Part shown: one piece after another, positions 12,101 to 26,060 of the stretch
Numbering within the stretch: position 1 is the stretch's first letter
Layout of the letters: every line of letters begins with the position of its first letter
Assembly (NCBI RefSeq): GCF_021130785.1
Contig: NC_060213.1
Span: 70,762,001 to 70,826,000 of the forward strand
DNA length: 64,000 nucleotides
Direction: 5' to 3'
Source: Homalodisca vitripennis
Taxonomy: Eukaryota > Arthropoda > Insecta > Hemiptera > Cicadellidae
Made by a program: the position numbers and the translations under genes
The notes under the pieces: generated by a model
Database searches by the model: none
Seen by the model: only the letters and a program-made list of their open reading frames with translations
What the model was told of the DNA's origin: nothing

Positions 12101-13550
12101 CTTCAAGAACGAAATACTATTATTTATATGCTCAATATCATATTCTTAGAAGTAATTTTTAAACCATACCGAGTCTCAAAACGTATATTTTACGATTAGG
12201 AAAAACATTTCCCCAGATCATTAGTCTCTCCCCATATACTATTTGCTGTTAACTTTGATAAGCTTACGTCCGATTTCGATAATATGCTGAAGATACGATT
12301 TAAATTTTATAATTGCAATCTAATGGTAATGGCACCAATAACCTTAATAATAATTACTTGTAGATCTGTACATAAAATATTGTGCTGGAAAAATATACCT
12401 AAAATGACTGTTGTACGTACAATAATAAATATGAATACACTTTAGAATTATGTTGTGTGATACTGTCTTCTAATCTTTATTCTGTTATAAATTTTATTGT
12501 TTGAGACTGACAACTCATCCTAGAATTTATCATCAACTAAACGTTAAAATCGAGATTTTAGCTCCATTTTAAAATTTTATTTCATTATTCTAAATCTATT
12601 CATCTAATGTAGCATATATATTAACTTGATGAGGATTAAAATAAAACCGGCATTTGCTGTGAGTAAATATATTATGAACTGAGACTGTTATTTGATACCT
12701 TGGATAATAATAACAGTGGGCTAGCTACTAATATTTGGAATGAAATAATAGAACACAGCTTCCTTATATGTTGAATCTAGCCCAACTAACATTTCTTTGA
12801 AAACATTTAAAATATCTTGCGGGAAATAATTGCTGTTGTATACAAGCCGCAATGATCACTTTTTAATATCTGATTTAGGGAATAAAATAAACCATATAAT
12901 AAATTCATGGTTTATATTCCAGGAACTGTATAAATAACTAAAATTAATTATCAAACCATATACTGTATTTAATTGGATGGTTTAGCTTTTTACGTATAAA
13001 TCACAGTAATACTGTAATTTGTTTAATGCATTTATTTCACACATATAATTATTTCTTGCTTATTTAAAACTAATTATGCTCAGTAATTGATCAGTAATAT
13101 AATATTGTATATTTCAGAGTTTAGTGTGTAACCATAAGAATGAAATGACTAGTCTACGCATTAGTAAAAGATTTTTAGCTAGAAAAAGGACAAGGTAGGT
13201 GTATGCCACACCACATGTCGTACAAGCTCTGCTGAGATTCCTTGTAAACTTTCAAATCCAGAGCTCAGTTCAATCAATTCATTGTCGAGATGTTCTCAAT
13301 ACAGACATTGAGATGGACAATCACGAAGAAAATTTTACATCCTCTCGTGCAGGATTAAGAGAAACTCGCACCCTTAAATAGCACTAAGTCAAATTTCATT
13401 GTTGCACATGCACCATCATATATATATCTTACTCTTGTCTGCGTAGAATTGAAGTTTCTCCGCAGTTTAAAGTCAACAGATGAAATAATCGAGACATCTT
13501 GCCATATAATGCATTCTCGTTTGTTCTCATTAAATTATTTTCCAAAACAA
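9170..13550. other. Long AT-rich stretch without recognisable genes
   Basis: Both strands were scanned. The open frames present (for example near 9536-9721 and 10928-11259, minus strand) are 60-64 codons long, rich in I, L, F, S and Y as expected for random AT-rich sequence, and carry no motif I recognise. Nothing else can be supported. Confidence 0.45.
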
Positions 13551-13800
13551 TTTTCAATTGATGAAAGCTTCCGTGAATTAGGGTACCCTCCCTAGGTACC
13601 CTAATACCCTAGTACCCTCCCTTAGGGTACTACGATGCATGATTGTGCTGATATAAAAAATTTACATCGACTTTTAATATTTGCTTTCCACTATTTTCAA
13701 TTAATAAAAGCTTCCGTGAATTAGGGAGGGTAATACGATGCAAGATTGTGCTGATATAAAAAAATTTACATCGACTTTTAATATTTACTTTCCACTATTT
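13551..13800 (+). repeat. Imperfect tandem duplication with quasi-palindromic insert
   Basis: The segment from ttttcaattgatgaaagctt (13551) to ctttccactatt is repeated from 13696 (ttttcaattaataaaagctt). The first copy holds extra material absent from the second: two nested hairpins, ttagggtacc/ggtaccctaa and tagtaccct/agggtacta, at about 13578-13630. The second copy has only gggagggtaata there. Confidence 0.75.
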
Positions 13801-16800
13801 TTTTAACAAGTGTTTGAGTATCAAACAATTGAATTGAATTTAAAAATTAATTTATTTTGCTATTCTTGTTTCTATCATGGTTACCCATAAGGCCAATTTA
13901 AAGATATTAATAGCATAGAGAAACATGCACCATCATTACACCCAGTATTGCTAATATATAAATTAAGCTTCATGCGACAAATCTATAAGTAAATTCGTTC
14001 TCGACATATCGAGTGGACAGACATACAGAAATAAAGTTTTTCCCACCACCCACGACTGACTAACTTCTTCAACACGATTTATCAAAAGAAATACTGAATT
14101 TAATCTATTACAAAATTAAATAACAATTATACATATTTACCTTATGCTTATAATATTGTCACGAAACATACTTTTTAAACAATTGTTTCAGAATTCCTCC
14201 ATTTACTTCCAAAATTAAAGATCTTGCAGCATCTTTAGTTACTCTAGAATACCTCTAAATGAGCTGTTGCAGAATTTAATTAAAAAGATAAGCTTGTGCG
14301 GTTGCTCTTCCTTATTGCAGCTCAAACCACTAACACGTGAATAGGCTTTGTTGCCTCTCAGTGGTTTTTATTTTTATTTTTTATGAGTGTATCTGCAGAA
14401 ATGTACGAGACCAAGTAGATATTGAAACTATACTGAAATTGTGTGTTATTTATACAATATATAATCGAAAGCAATAAGTAATAGAATTATTTTTTGGTTG
14501 TTTCATAGTAAAAACTTACTACGACCCCAATAAATTGTATAGGGGCTATTATATTAGAATTCAGTGAAAATTAAATTGAGGTGCACCAACATGTGAAAAT
14601 ATTCTAATATTCATGTGCTTTATAAGTATTTATATGTAAAACTATTTTAATGTCGATTCTTGTTTTATAATGATTTATCAATCATTTGTTAAATTAATTT
14701 CATTAACATTTATTATTACAAAATTTACTCTTTAAAGTTATGACTACCTTGGTTTCTTTGGTTTTAAAATCACATTTTTTTAGAAATATTTGAACTAGAA
14801 TTAAAAACAGACTTCTTTCCAAGAAACTTCCAATTACATTTCTTACATACTTAGCTATGTAAACTGTATAATATTGCATAAAATGGAAACAAATTATACT
14901 ATGTACATTAGCGTATTCAAAATAAGTTTTAAACGTTCATCTTTTTAATAATAAAAAAAATATAGTGGATGGTAAAAAACCCTTCTTATTTATAAATATA
15001 ATAACACATTTAAACTGTACTCTGCATTTAAACGTATAATGCTCCAATACTCTATTACAACAAATCATGATTATTTGTTTACAGTACCATTGGAAATCGT
15101 TATAAATAATAAACAGTTTTATATGAGTTTTGAAAATAAAAGACCTAATCATTATTTATTTTGAAGAATGATAAAATGATTTTAAAAATCAGACATACAT
15201 GAGCGTAGCACGTGACATTCATTTATGCTAATGCCAACATCTCACTACGGAGCAGAGAACATAAAGAGACTGAACGGCTAAAGGATCACCAAGGACTGAT
15301 CGGTGATGTGTGACGCTGGAGAAGCTGGACTACTCCAGCTCTTTACTAAAGTTTTATGTTTGGGCTTGATTATACTGAACCTATAACTGACTCATTACAT
15401 TGTAAGATGTGCCGTCTTGGTTTATTACTTAAACATTCTTGAGAGCATTTTCTTTCGTAAAGTTCGTAAGACCGTCAGAATCGAGTAATAGACTAATATC
15501 CTCAAAAAGATTAACGATGTTGACATACGAATTACTCTATTGACTAGTGGCTAGTAGACTAGTAGTAGAATTTTTGGCTAATTGTATTGCAGCCTGTCTA
15601 CTATTACAACTGATATTAATTTGTTAAACATACATTGCAATGCTCTATTATCAGAGGAAACCATTGTTGAATGTAATGGATTTTGGAAAAGTAATATGGC
15701 TCTAATGCATGTGCTATATATTACTCTATCTTAAAAAGTTATCATTCTTATACAACAATACATGTTCCACATTAAAGGCTAAATATTTGCTTTCAATTTT
15801 AATATTTATGAACTATGGATAAGCTAACGATGATTATAGACTGTACATTTACTGAAAAATGTAAGCTGAGTAAGTGAAATATTATAACATGGATTGTGCT
15901 CCCATACCTTATTAAATATTCTGGAATATATGGATACATTTGTAGACTTTGTGTTCTTGGCAACAAAACAAACAAAAACAAATTGTCGACATGATAAATC
16001 GTAGGCTCCAGCTGTCCGTGAAAATTATAAGCTGTTATTTCGTTAAGGGCTTAAAAAACCAAGAGAATTTCGTTTCACGCAAATGTAGCTGAAAAGAATG
16101 GAAGGAAATTAATTGCCCTCTACAATGTAGTTTTCTTTTAGAGTTACGCTCGCACCCACACAAAATGTTTCGCTACCTGGGAATATAGAGTCACTCCTGA
16201 TGCAAATGAAATCTGTGGAATTTAGTAATAATAAGAATCAGAACAATTTAATACAGTCATTAGTTGTAAAACATTGTTTACATATTTCATACAGAGATTC
16301 CATTCTTCACTATAAATTAATCATACAGCCCCTTTGAGACGATTGGATTGAAAATTACGATACATTTCCCTTAAAATAGTATACGAAGCAGTTAAAATTA
16401 TATTTTCTCGCACTTTTTAATAAATATTAAAAACAAAACTTCATTCCTCCTGTAATTGAAATATTAAATATATTTTATAGTTAATGAAACCAACATATAC
16501 AACTTAAATTTAATTTTTACTCTACTGAAGAATCTACGAGGCTGGCAATCCGTACACAATAATTTAAAAACAGTGAAGAATGACCCTTATGTTAAAGCCT
16601 GCTCAAGACTTTCTGTGGTTTCGAATTCTGTGGTTGAGTTATCATACTAAAAAATGAATTATATTAAATCAGAGAGAATTACTAATAGACAAACCGACGA
16701 CGCGCTGCTGTTCCCTAATTTCATTGAAAGTTAATACTTACTAAGTACTAATAAAATGTAGAGATTAGTTTGCCCTTTAAATCTCTAGGGCGTATACTCC

Positions 16801-19417
16801 TATAAATGTATTAATTTGTTAGATATCAAAGTAACCTGTTCTATGCAATAAAAAATGAAGTAATCCTTTCTAAAAAAATTAGATTAGATATCAGATTTAT
16901 CCTTTCTTCCTGATTTTTGAGGTTTTAATAGTAGAGAGGACCTTATAGTAATAACTTATCCTTTAATAAATTTACTTTTCATTTAATTTATTCTTTACCT
17001 CAGTCGGTCATTTTTTTCTTTGCACGGAACACTCATTTCGTTCCTGTCCTTCGTTCTTTTTATGAGTAAAGCACATCAACGGTCAGGTAATCAATTATCA
17101 GGTCAGTTGCCTTATCAATGAAATGATACATTTAGTACTAACTGTTGAACCAGTTTTTCCCTATTTGTGGTGATCAGCCACCACATATGTTAAATCTAAT
17201 TAGTTTTCACCTGATTAATTTACCTTAGGTACTCGTATAAATGTTTCAGATCCGGGGTGGAATTTTTTAAGAGCGTTAAATCTTAAAATATGTTTTCGAT
17301 TACTGTTTAGACAGGGGCTTAATATAATTATTTCTTCTACGTTCCATGTGTTTCGTGTATTATACAATGTTTTGCCAAATAATGTATTTAAATAATGACA
17401 ATATTTAATAAATTGAGTTATAACCATCTAATTGTATGGCGATTGCATAGCAATGACTTTCAAAGTCATTATTTGATTATTAAATTAAAAAATTATATAT
17501 AACGATCTTCGTAATGCATGTTTGTAAAGTGGTTACATGAAAGCATATTAAATTATTTATAACTGCAACTTAAGTGGAATGGAATAAAAATGGTAATTTG
17601 TTCAACAATTCCAGTAAATAAATGCAAAGGTAATTCATATTATATACACTCTCTTGTATGTTATTTCCCAGCGGCTTCATTTAATTTTGAAACACAAGCT
17701 TATTTAGGCTGTTTCTTGCTCCAAATCAAGCGTAGTTAGAAAGTAAATTCATGTTATGTCGATATACTAGTTTTAAATAACTATGATATAGCTAATGTTG
17801 TAATAGTTTGTAAAACAAAAATAAATATAAGTTTTTCTGCATCTTTTTTAATGAGTCAACATTAACCTTAATAAATTAATGGGAATATGAGCAATGTCAA
17901 TCATAGGGGTTGGTAATTTATTTGATATTTTATTTGAAAATCTTAACAGAAAAAGGTTTTAAGAATTTATCGGCTTAGAAATCCAATCCATCATGTTGAT
18001 TCATGGCAGCTTTATAATTACTCCAGCTTTCTAGGCCGGTTTGAGAATTAAAATTTCAAAATCTTTTATATCATGACTACGTTTTGTTTAACCAGAGATT
18101 TATAGTGATGTAAATATTTTCATAAGCAAGACTTAAACCTAAACATTTACCCACATTAAGCTGATAATACAATATGTTGTATGAATTAGTATTAAATGAA
18201 AATTTACTTCCAAAATTTACATTCTATATCCTAAAGCCATAAAATCCTATGTAGCTACACATTATCAGTACAAAAGAAAAAGCTTAGAATTCCAGTACAC
18301 GTTTGAATTTCATAAAACGCTAATATCATTTCCAGAAATAGGAAGATAAAAAACGGCTCAAAATAATAAATATATTGCTGTAAATAAAAAATAGTGAGCG
18401 CAAATTCTCTTACAAAACTCTTGCCTTATTATTGTAACTGATGTGTACTAATAACTGTAATTTCGATGTTTTAGTAAGTTCTATCCTCTACTAATTATTT
18501 TAGAATCTAAACGTAATACTACGAATTGAATAATCTCTACTCAGATTTATGAACAAGCAGCATATTAAAAAAATGTTTAACAAGAAGGAGTTTATACAGT
18601 TTCAGTTTTTTTTCTATTATGTATGTACATTGAATTTCCCAAAACTACTGATTCTATATTTAGTTAATAAATTTCAATGTATATATTTTTTCTCTGTTTC
18701 AATTCGTACCACTTAAGATTTTTTTTTTTTAATTTTACAACCCTCTAACTTGGAAATCGATTTGAAAATATGGCATATAAAACCATATAGAGCAGCCAGA
18801 CAAATCAATTTTCAAAGATGACATTTTCACCAGAAGTTACCTAGGAGTTGCAAGAAAATACCTCACTATAACTTTTTGTACTTGGCTGTAGACGTTCCTA
18901 TTGTACGAAAATAACGCGTAGGGAGTTTTCCTTGTTATTATAATTTACCTCAAAAATATTGTGGTATGTTTCTTAGTCACCTGCTGGTTCCAGAAGAAAG
19001 TCATGCTGGTTCCCTTAGGAGTCCTTTGAAACATGATATGACTAACCAAACTGAACGAAATGCCTGAGTTTAATTTCCTTCCATATATTAAAGTCCTTAT
19101 TACTGTACAATGTGAGTATAATATATAATTTTTATATTAAATGTATAATGTAAGTGCTTCTTAAAATTCGGAGTTGAAAGTTGTGTTGTATCGGCTTCGA
19201 TAAAGTTCTTTTTTATTAAATAAATATGTTTCATGTTTTTTGTTTTCTTTATATTATTGCAGATTTTTACATCCGATATATTTTGAATGAAACTATTATG
19301 TTCAGAAGTACTGTTGTGAATCAGCACCGTCTACTGTAGACTATTTAAATTAATAATATTTACCCCGCATGTTGTATTAAGAGATATATTAATTATATCG
19401 TTAGAAGTAGCGATATA
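13801..19417. other. Long AT-rich stretch without recognisable genes
   Basis: No domain-bearing frame, RNA gene or clear repeat found. A mildly GC-richer patch at about 15200-15350 is too short to interpret. Open frames at 14937-15152, 15799-15981 and 17215-17427 on the minus strand look like chance. Confidence 0.45.
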
Positions 19418-19453
19418 CTCTACTGTCATCAACTAGTGTTGATGACAGTAGAG
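19418..19453. repeat. Perfect 16-bp stem, 4-base loop hairpin
   Basis: ctctactgtcatcaac is followed by tagt and then its exact reverse complement gttgatgacagtagag. No T-run or gene end follows, so it is not an obvious terminator. It may come from a template-switch event. Confidence 0.9.
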
Positions 19454-20660
19454 ATCGGATTTGTCTAGATACTGCGAATGCTGATCCCGCTACAGACCCC
19501 ATCGTTTATGAGGTAGCAGTATTGTATAAACATGCAAAGGAGATAAAGAATCTCAATTCCTCCATAATACAACATCGCTCCAGTCAAGCCATTACAATTC
19601 ACAACCTTACGACTTTCCCTCCCCGTTAGTGACTCTGGATTAACCCAACGTTGGCGTCAATATAAGGATGTAAAATATGCTTTAAGCACTTAGTGAGGAT
19701 TTGATCTATTAATAGTTTTAAAATTTATATAAATATACTAGATTAAATTAAACGGGATCAATTAATACCACATTGGATTAGTGTATTAGAAGAGACAATA
19801 CTAATTATGAAATTAAATAGTAATTTTAGAATAAAGCATTAAATCTAGTTTTATATTAAATTATCATACAGTTAATAAAAACTAACTTATATAGTTAATT
19901 AGGTAAAACATTACACAATTATATGTTGCTAGTAAATTGTGGGGGTACCTAGTGTTATTGAAGACATTGTGACACAAATATTGTTGCAATATTTATTTAT
20001 ATTGTTATTTTTTTAATTCATAGTAATTTTTACTCAATAATTCCCATTTTGTGCTATATAGTTGCTGTAAATTTAATTGTGTTAGTTATTATTTTATGTC
20101 ATTAGTTATGAATAATAATAATAATGCATTTTTCTACAATCAAACTACTATATACAATTTCATTCATAGTCATTTTATAAAATAATTGCCATAATTAAAT
20201 TAAAAATTTCAAACCTTCCAAAGTGTTAAAATGATCTCAAACGCGATTACAGTGTTGATTGGTTTCTTGCATTAAACAGGGAAATCGCGCAATGAGAACC
20301 CTGACTCCAGCACTGAAAGTGAGTTTAATTGGCTGTGAGGGAATGGGGTGTAAATGTTTGAAAGTGGCCTGATTTCAAATGAATGTAAAATTTTATAAAT
20401 TAAGTTATGTATTAAATTAGTATAGTAAATTTCAAATTAACGATTTTATGTTATATTAACTCAAATTTTATTACGGAAGTATATTTAACTTGATAAACTA
20501 AATATGATATTATGTATTTTAAAAGAAATTTGAGGTATTTGCGGAATAAACAGTGGCGGAGGACCGACAAAGGAGAAAAGGTGCAGTCAGCTTTCCTTAC
20601 GTTTATATTAACCCCTTCTCTGTAATACTGCCGCCCCATCACGACCTTAGAGAATGCACA
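19454..20660. other. AT-rich non-coding stretch
   Basis: A GC-richer patch at about 19454-19680 (gctgatcccgctacagac, ctttccctccccgttag) follows the hairpin and has no long open frame. The rest is featureless. Confidence 0.45.
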
Positions 20661-20663
20661 ATG

Positions 20664-20865
<202 letters not shown>

Positions 20866-22745
20866 ATTTTCTTAGTACCTACTTAAAAAGTATCTATTTT
20901 ATTAGTAATATTTAAATTTATCAATTAATATCAGTTATTATCCATTACTTTTATATACACAGTTTTAATAATCAAGTTTTAATTTAATTTTTCAATTTAA
21001 TAATTCAGAATTTACATTTTTTCTATTACTACATTGTCTAAATGTTTTCTTGAAATTCATCAAAAAATGTTTTCTAAGTAAGTTATCTAACAATTAAACA
21101 AAACTGGGATACATTTAAGAGCATAATCCTATTAATGGAAGAAGTTACGAATGGAGGAAATATTGACTGTGTACCCTAGTTAATTATAGGTCCAAAACGA
21201 TGCACTTTGTATCCAAGTTACAGAACGCATGTTGAAAAGTTGTCTGTGACTGTTGCAGTTTCATAAGTAAAATCGAAATTACACTTTACTGACTCTCCCT
21301 TTTAGTCTGATTATAAGATTCTTGACCTAGTCACTGACCGATGAGAGCGGATAGAACGAGCTTAAAAAGGGATTTGCTTTTCTCTATGAAGAAACAAAAT
21401 CGTTATAGATTGTTTCGTAATAACATGAATTTACTGTCAGATTATTACATTTAAAACTGCATAAACAATTAAACTATTATTTTAGATCTTAGTTTAGTTT
21501 AATTATATTTATATGTTAGTATTTACTATTGTACATATTAGTATTTATATTGTACATTTATTCATGACAATAAAATTATTTACATACGCTGATTGCCACC
21601 GATTCATAGGGTATGAGTTTCTATGGTAACTAGCTTCGAGTTGGTGGTTAATCACTATAGTTAGGCACCTGTGCTTATCGCGCTTTAGACTCCCACATGT
21701 GTGTTATACGTGTCATGCTTTGTGTTAGTTGTTAACAGTGAAGTGTATTAATTTTTTTCCAAATGTATAGTGTTGTTCATTTTGTTTTTGTGACAAAGAT
21801 ATCAACTACCATATTAGTGGTTTTGGTTTTATGAATTTGAGAGTTTAGTATATTTTGGAACATATCTTTTATACTAACTAGTAAAAAGATTCAATTACCT
21901 GTATTAAATAAAATTTGTAAATATTTCAGAACAACTGAGTTTGTTATGTTAATTGTATATCAATTAATGAGTACGAAAATACCTATTATACACTGCTACA
22001 CCAATAATTGTAGTATCAAATTAACCTTTCATGAACAATTTTATGACTTACGGTAAATAAGTCTAAGTCTGAGCACGTAATATACTAAACGACTGGCTGT
22101 TTCACGTAAAGGTAAAATGGGTTTCAACGAACGCTGACACATTTTAGCGTTTACAGTTAACAGCGTTTACCGGAGTGACGCTCACTGTCAGCCGTGTCAC
22201 GCTTTGGAACTGCCTCAACTCGGCAATGAGCGCTGCGAACACGTATTTGACTAAGTACTATTGGATAACACTAAGCTTATTTAATCATGGAATGATGCTG
22301 TTAATTTACTTCTAGCATAGGTTCCTATGTGAGAAAACTTAGTTAATTGTAAAAGGTATGTATTAGTTTATATATTGTATCTTTTGTTGAACTATGAGGG
22401 AGTTTTCTTGAAATGCACTCCTATTAATTGAAAAAGATGTAATTGTACAAAAAATTTACTTAAAAAAGGACATGTTAAACTATATCATGTTAATTTATAT
22501 TTTTAATTTTAAGTTTAAACTGTTTATGAAACATCACGTGGTGTATTACATGTGGTTTTCGCGTAATATTTTGTTAATTAAAATTAAGAAAAAATATATT
22601 TACGTATCATAAAGTCTGAGGTTCCATAAAAAGTTTCAAGCCAATACGTACTTTTATTAGACAACAACTACCACGTATTACATGTTACAGTTGTATACGA
22701 TTGTTTATGTACTTAAAATATTGTAGTTGTTTGACTTTATCGTGC
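20866..22745. other. AT-rich non-coding stretch
   Basis: No gene or structured repeat recognised. A somewhat GC-richer patch near 22110-22250 has no open frame of note. Confidence 0.45.
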
Positions 22746-22925
22746 CATCATGGTTCCCCGTACGTAACATTTTCACTAATGCTCAACCATAGCCCATGGA
22801 GTGATATATACCATCATCAAATTTGATATTCTTTGTATGGAAATGAATTTTCATAAAAATTTCCATTCAACTGATATTATTGTTTTTGAGATGTAACGTG
22901 GACGGTCAAACAGATATTGAATTTA
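22746..22925 (+). repeat. Dispersed repeat, copy 1 of 3
   Basis: Contains aatgctcaaccatagcccat then ggagtgatatataccatcat. The same order of blocks recurs at about 30226-30320 and 39063-39258. It probably belongs to an old interspersed family, but no coding content shows which. Confidence 0.5.
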
Positions 22926-23517
22926 TCTAGCTCGTTGCATGACAGCGTTTGATACCGCTAAACCAATAAAAATGTTGTATATTTAATTATAACAGAATAG
23001 CGTCTTTAAAGCGTTGGATTCACACATGTAACACATTGTATTTTTTTATAACAGCCCTTCCAGGTAACAATCCATGAAGACTGGAGAATTGCAAAATATG
23101 TTTTAGAACCGTACACGAGTATTAATACGAATTTTAATTCTTTTAAAGAGGATCAAACATAAATGTTAGAGATAAAATATTTAATTTTTATGGTACATTT
23201 TTTATTTTAACTTTGAGAAGGGACATGTTTTTAAGATGGATTACTTAAATTAACAAAACTAGGAAGTTAATAACAAACATTTAACATTTAACAAAATTAT
23301 ATTGTTCTATTATTATCTTCAACAGTTTCGGCCTGAACATAAATTGTCCTAAAATCATATGACTACATCGCCTGATGACCATCACAATAAAAGATGTTCG
23401 TTTTCTACCGTTTATGCAATTTACACAGTAGCAACGTATATTGCCGTCACTCCGGCAGTCACATCTAAGCTTACTTACTAATAGAAGTTGTGTTTGTAAG
23501 TTTTATATACCTCACTT
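22926..23517. other. AT-rich stretch left of the Gypsy element
   Basis: Nothing recognised; it is simply the left flank of the LTR retrotransposon. Confidence 0.45.
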
Positions 23518-23521
23518 AAAC
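23518..23521 (+). repeat. Target-site duplication AAAC, left
   Basis: aaac precedes the TG that opens the 5' LTR and recurs at 30108-30111 after the CA that closes the 3' LTR. A 4-bp duplication is usual for Gypsy-group integrases. Confidence 0.8.
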
Positions 23522-24172
23522 TGAGCCGGGGCTCAGTTTGGACTATTTATTTTTGTGTCTTTTATTTTTCCTACCTCGGCCACTCTTGTCAGTCGGTGGG
23601 GGAGTCACTCCGTCAAGTATTGATTTTCTGCCTGGTTGGCCTGTTTGTTCGAGGTCAGCTGGTTGACCTTGACTAGTTTACCGACCAGCTGTTCACCGGC
23701 ACCGGCTACTGTTCGGAGCGGTCAGACACGTTCGGAGAAGCTACTGTGTTTCTGGCTGTTTCTCTGCTCTTCCCGTTTCCCCATAGCTGGCTAGCTCCTC
23801 TACTTTCGGCGGGTAATTGTCTCTTTCACCCTCTTTACCTAATTAGTTGCGGTTTTTCTCTCCCCACGCAGACATATATTATCGTAGTTTAGTTATAAGT
23901 AGTTTTATTTATTATTTTTGTAACTTGTGTTCCTCGTGTACGTTGTTCGTGTCGCAAAGTGTTCTTTTCCTGTCTATCGTACGTTCTAAATTTGTTAATT
24001 TTTTAACTATGCCAGTTAAGTTTATTATTTTTGCGCCGTGCTTTCTAATCGATCCGTTCGGCGAACGGAAATTATTTATTTCGTTATCACCTTGTATTTG
24101 TTTGGTGTAAGCGAGACGGTACTGACTTTGCAAATTTTGTGACCTCCTGTCTATTTTCGCTAACTCGGGACA
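23522..24172 (+). repeat. 5' LTR of Gypsy element
   Basis: Starts tgagccggggctcag and ends taactcgggaca. It aligns over its full length with 29457-30107. Roughly nine substitutions and about ten single-base indels separate the two; the indels sit mainly in short homopolymers. The LTR should carry the element promoter and RNA end signals, but I could not place a TATA box or polyadenylation signal with confidence. Open frames inside it (for example 23847-24110) are not genes. Confidence 0.93.
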
Positions 24173-24175
24173 AAA

Positions 24176-24193
24176 TGGTAGCAGATCGTGGTT
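24176..24193 (+). promoter_or_regulatory. Primer binding site candidate
   Basis: tggtagcagatcgtggtt starts with the TGG expected to pair with a tRNA 3' CCA and begins three bases after the 5' LTR. I cannot say which tRNA it matches. Confidence 0.6.
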
Positions 24194-24607
24194 ACGTGTT
24201 TTTTACCCTCTGCGGGCCCGGGGTTTTGTTTTGCCACTGGTGGTGAGAGGGATGAGTTGCAATTGTTTAGTTTGTGACTTCCTGCACCTGTGCCGTCTCG
24301 CTGTGCTATTTTTCGCCGATCGACAGGAAGTGTGTGAAGTTGTTTATTTATTTTCTGATTATTATTACCTGTGTGTTTTTGTTATATCTTGTCATCGTTG
24401 TTTTTTGTTGGTTTTGTTCTGGTACGGCGTAGTGTTTTGGTGTGGTATTTTGGATTCGCTGCCGTGTTTCGTGGACGGCAGGAATTCTGGGGACCCTGCT
24501 GAGAGTGTTGTTTCACTGCATTCACTTTTCGCCTTAGTTCTTGCCTTGTTTGTCGATGACTTCGAGTCAGTGTGTTGCTTGTTAGTCTGTGTCTTTATTT
24601 ATTTATC
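24194..24607 (+). other. Untranslated leader of the Gypsy element
   Basis: The T/G-rich leader between the primer binding site and the likely gag start. A 136-codon open frame crosses it (24231-24641) but is rich in Cys, Leu, Val and Phe, resembles no known domain and overlaps the gag start in another frame. I treat it as chance. Confidence 0.5.
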
Positions 24608-26060
24608 ATGCCCGTCACTCTGGTGCCTGAATACTTGTTGAAGGAGGATCTCATTTTGAGTTGTTGGCTCGTGGGCTCACTCCGGGTTCCGACTGCGAGT
24701 CCATGCGGAAAGCAACTGCGGGATAACATGGACCTGGATACTACCTGGCCTAGAGATTTGACATTCCAGAAGCAGAGGCCAATTTTAGAGGCTAAGTTGG
24801 AGACGTTTGAGAATAGTCAGGAGGACTGGTGGGAGTCGCCGCCTACTGGCCGAGAGAGGGCTAGGTATTTGTCCCGGCTTACCCATCTACATATGAGGCT
24901 GTCGCTACTTAGAGCCAAGCTTACCAGTTCTGGTGATAAGGAGTGGTTGGAGGAACGCGTCACCTTGGTTGACGGCCTGCTGACTGTACTCGAGAGGGAC
25001 GAGGGGGCAAAGGCTCCTGAAAAAACTTTGTCTGCGATTGACTCTGCTGCGGCTGTTAAGGGTGAATGCCGGATCCCTGGGTTCATTTGTTGCTGATTTT
25101 GATGTGGGCGTGGCGTCGGGGGTGTCTGGTTGTGGACGGGGCCCGGGGGCCTGTGACCACAATTGCCTGCTGGATCTGGAGGACTGGGGACTGTGGTGAC
25201 GGGATCCTTTGTTCAGTATCACATGCTTCCAAACTCACTTACCCCGTTGCTGCAGCGACTACCTACGGTGGATGGTCTAGATACTGAAGCTTTGCTGCGG
25301 TTTCTATCTGAGATCCTGCGACTGCATGACTTGCCTGTTCTTCAGGGAGCGAGCTTCCTGCATGTCATCTCTCTCCGTTTTTGTAGGCCACCTTTGGGTG
25401 ACTGTCTGGGTTCGAGTTCTCCAGAGGGGTGGTACCCTGGATGATTTTCATAGGGAGGCATTGGATTTCTTTGTTCCTGGTCCGTTGAGGAACGTCTCCG
25501 TGTGGAGAAATTCTTTAGGCCTCAGGGCAACGAAGAGAGTTTGGCAAAGTTTGTGGCCGAGGTGAGGGACACTGATAGGGTGTTAAGGCTCGATATCCCC
25601 GAAGGTACTGTGGTCACCACCATTCTTGAGGGTCTCAATCCTGAAGAGAGGTCCCGTCTAGTTTTTGCTGGTCGCCCTTCACACCTTTTCTGAACTGGAC
25701 CGTCTGTGCATTGCTTCGCGCAGCGTGCAGTTTGCTGACCGGCAGAGGGCGGAGAGGAACAATCATCGTTCCATCAAGCCCTCCAGGGCTGTCACGGCCG
25801 TACAGAATCCCGTGGATGGGCCACATCACTCTTCGTCTACCCATCTGCTATGCCTGTGGGTGAAACGAGGTCGTATCGCACTGGTCCAAAAAACTAGATC
25901 AAAGGGGGTTTTTATCTGAAGTTTCCCCCGAGGTCTAAGAAAAAATTTCAAAAAAATAGTACCTGTGCGAAAAGTTTGATTAATAGTTTGGACACTATGA
26001 GCCTAGCAGAAAAGGGAAACCTACGGCTTAGGACAGCATCTTCGGTGTTGCCCTTATATC
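24608..26060 (+). pseudogene. Gypsy gag, frameshifted
   Basis: The likely start is ATG 24608 (MPVTLVPEYLLKEDL). An N-terminal segment of this kind, with a short SAP-like helix pair ending in KQLRDNM, opens the gag of several insect Gypsy elements. A helical, charged stretch to about 25096 follows. Capsid-like segments then appear in shifted frames: LTPLLQRLPTVDGL near 25220, VEKFFRPQGNEESLAKF near 25500, and EGLNPEERSRLVF near 25628. A Cys-Tyr-Ala-Cys-Gly run near 25846 may be the start of a degraded CCHC zinc knuckle. Gag would form the virus-like particle that packages element RNA. At least four frame changes separate these pieces, so no full-length protein can be made from the sequence as given. 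Confidence 0.7.

Noticed and set aside
19418..19453. Transcription terminator
   Set aside because: No gene ends nearby and no T-run follows; intrinsic terminators of this type are bacterial.
24231..24641. 136-codon frame in the Gypsy leader as an extra gene
   Set aside because: Overlaps the gag start in another frame, odd Cys/Val-rich composition, no family resemblance.
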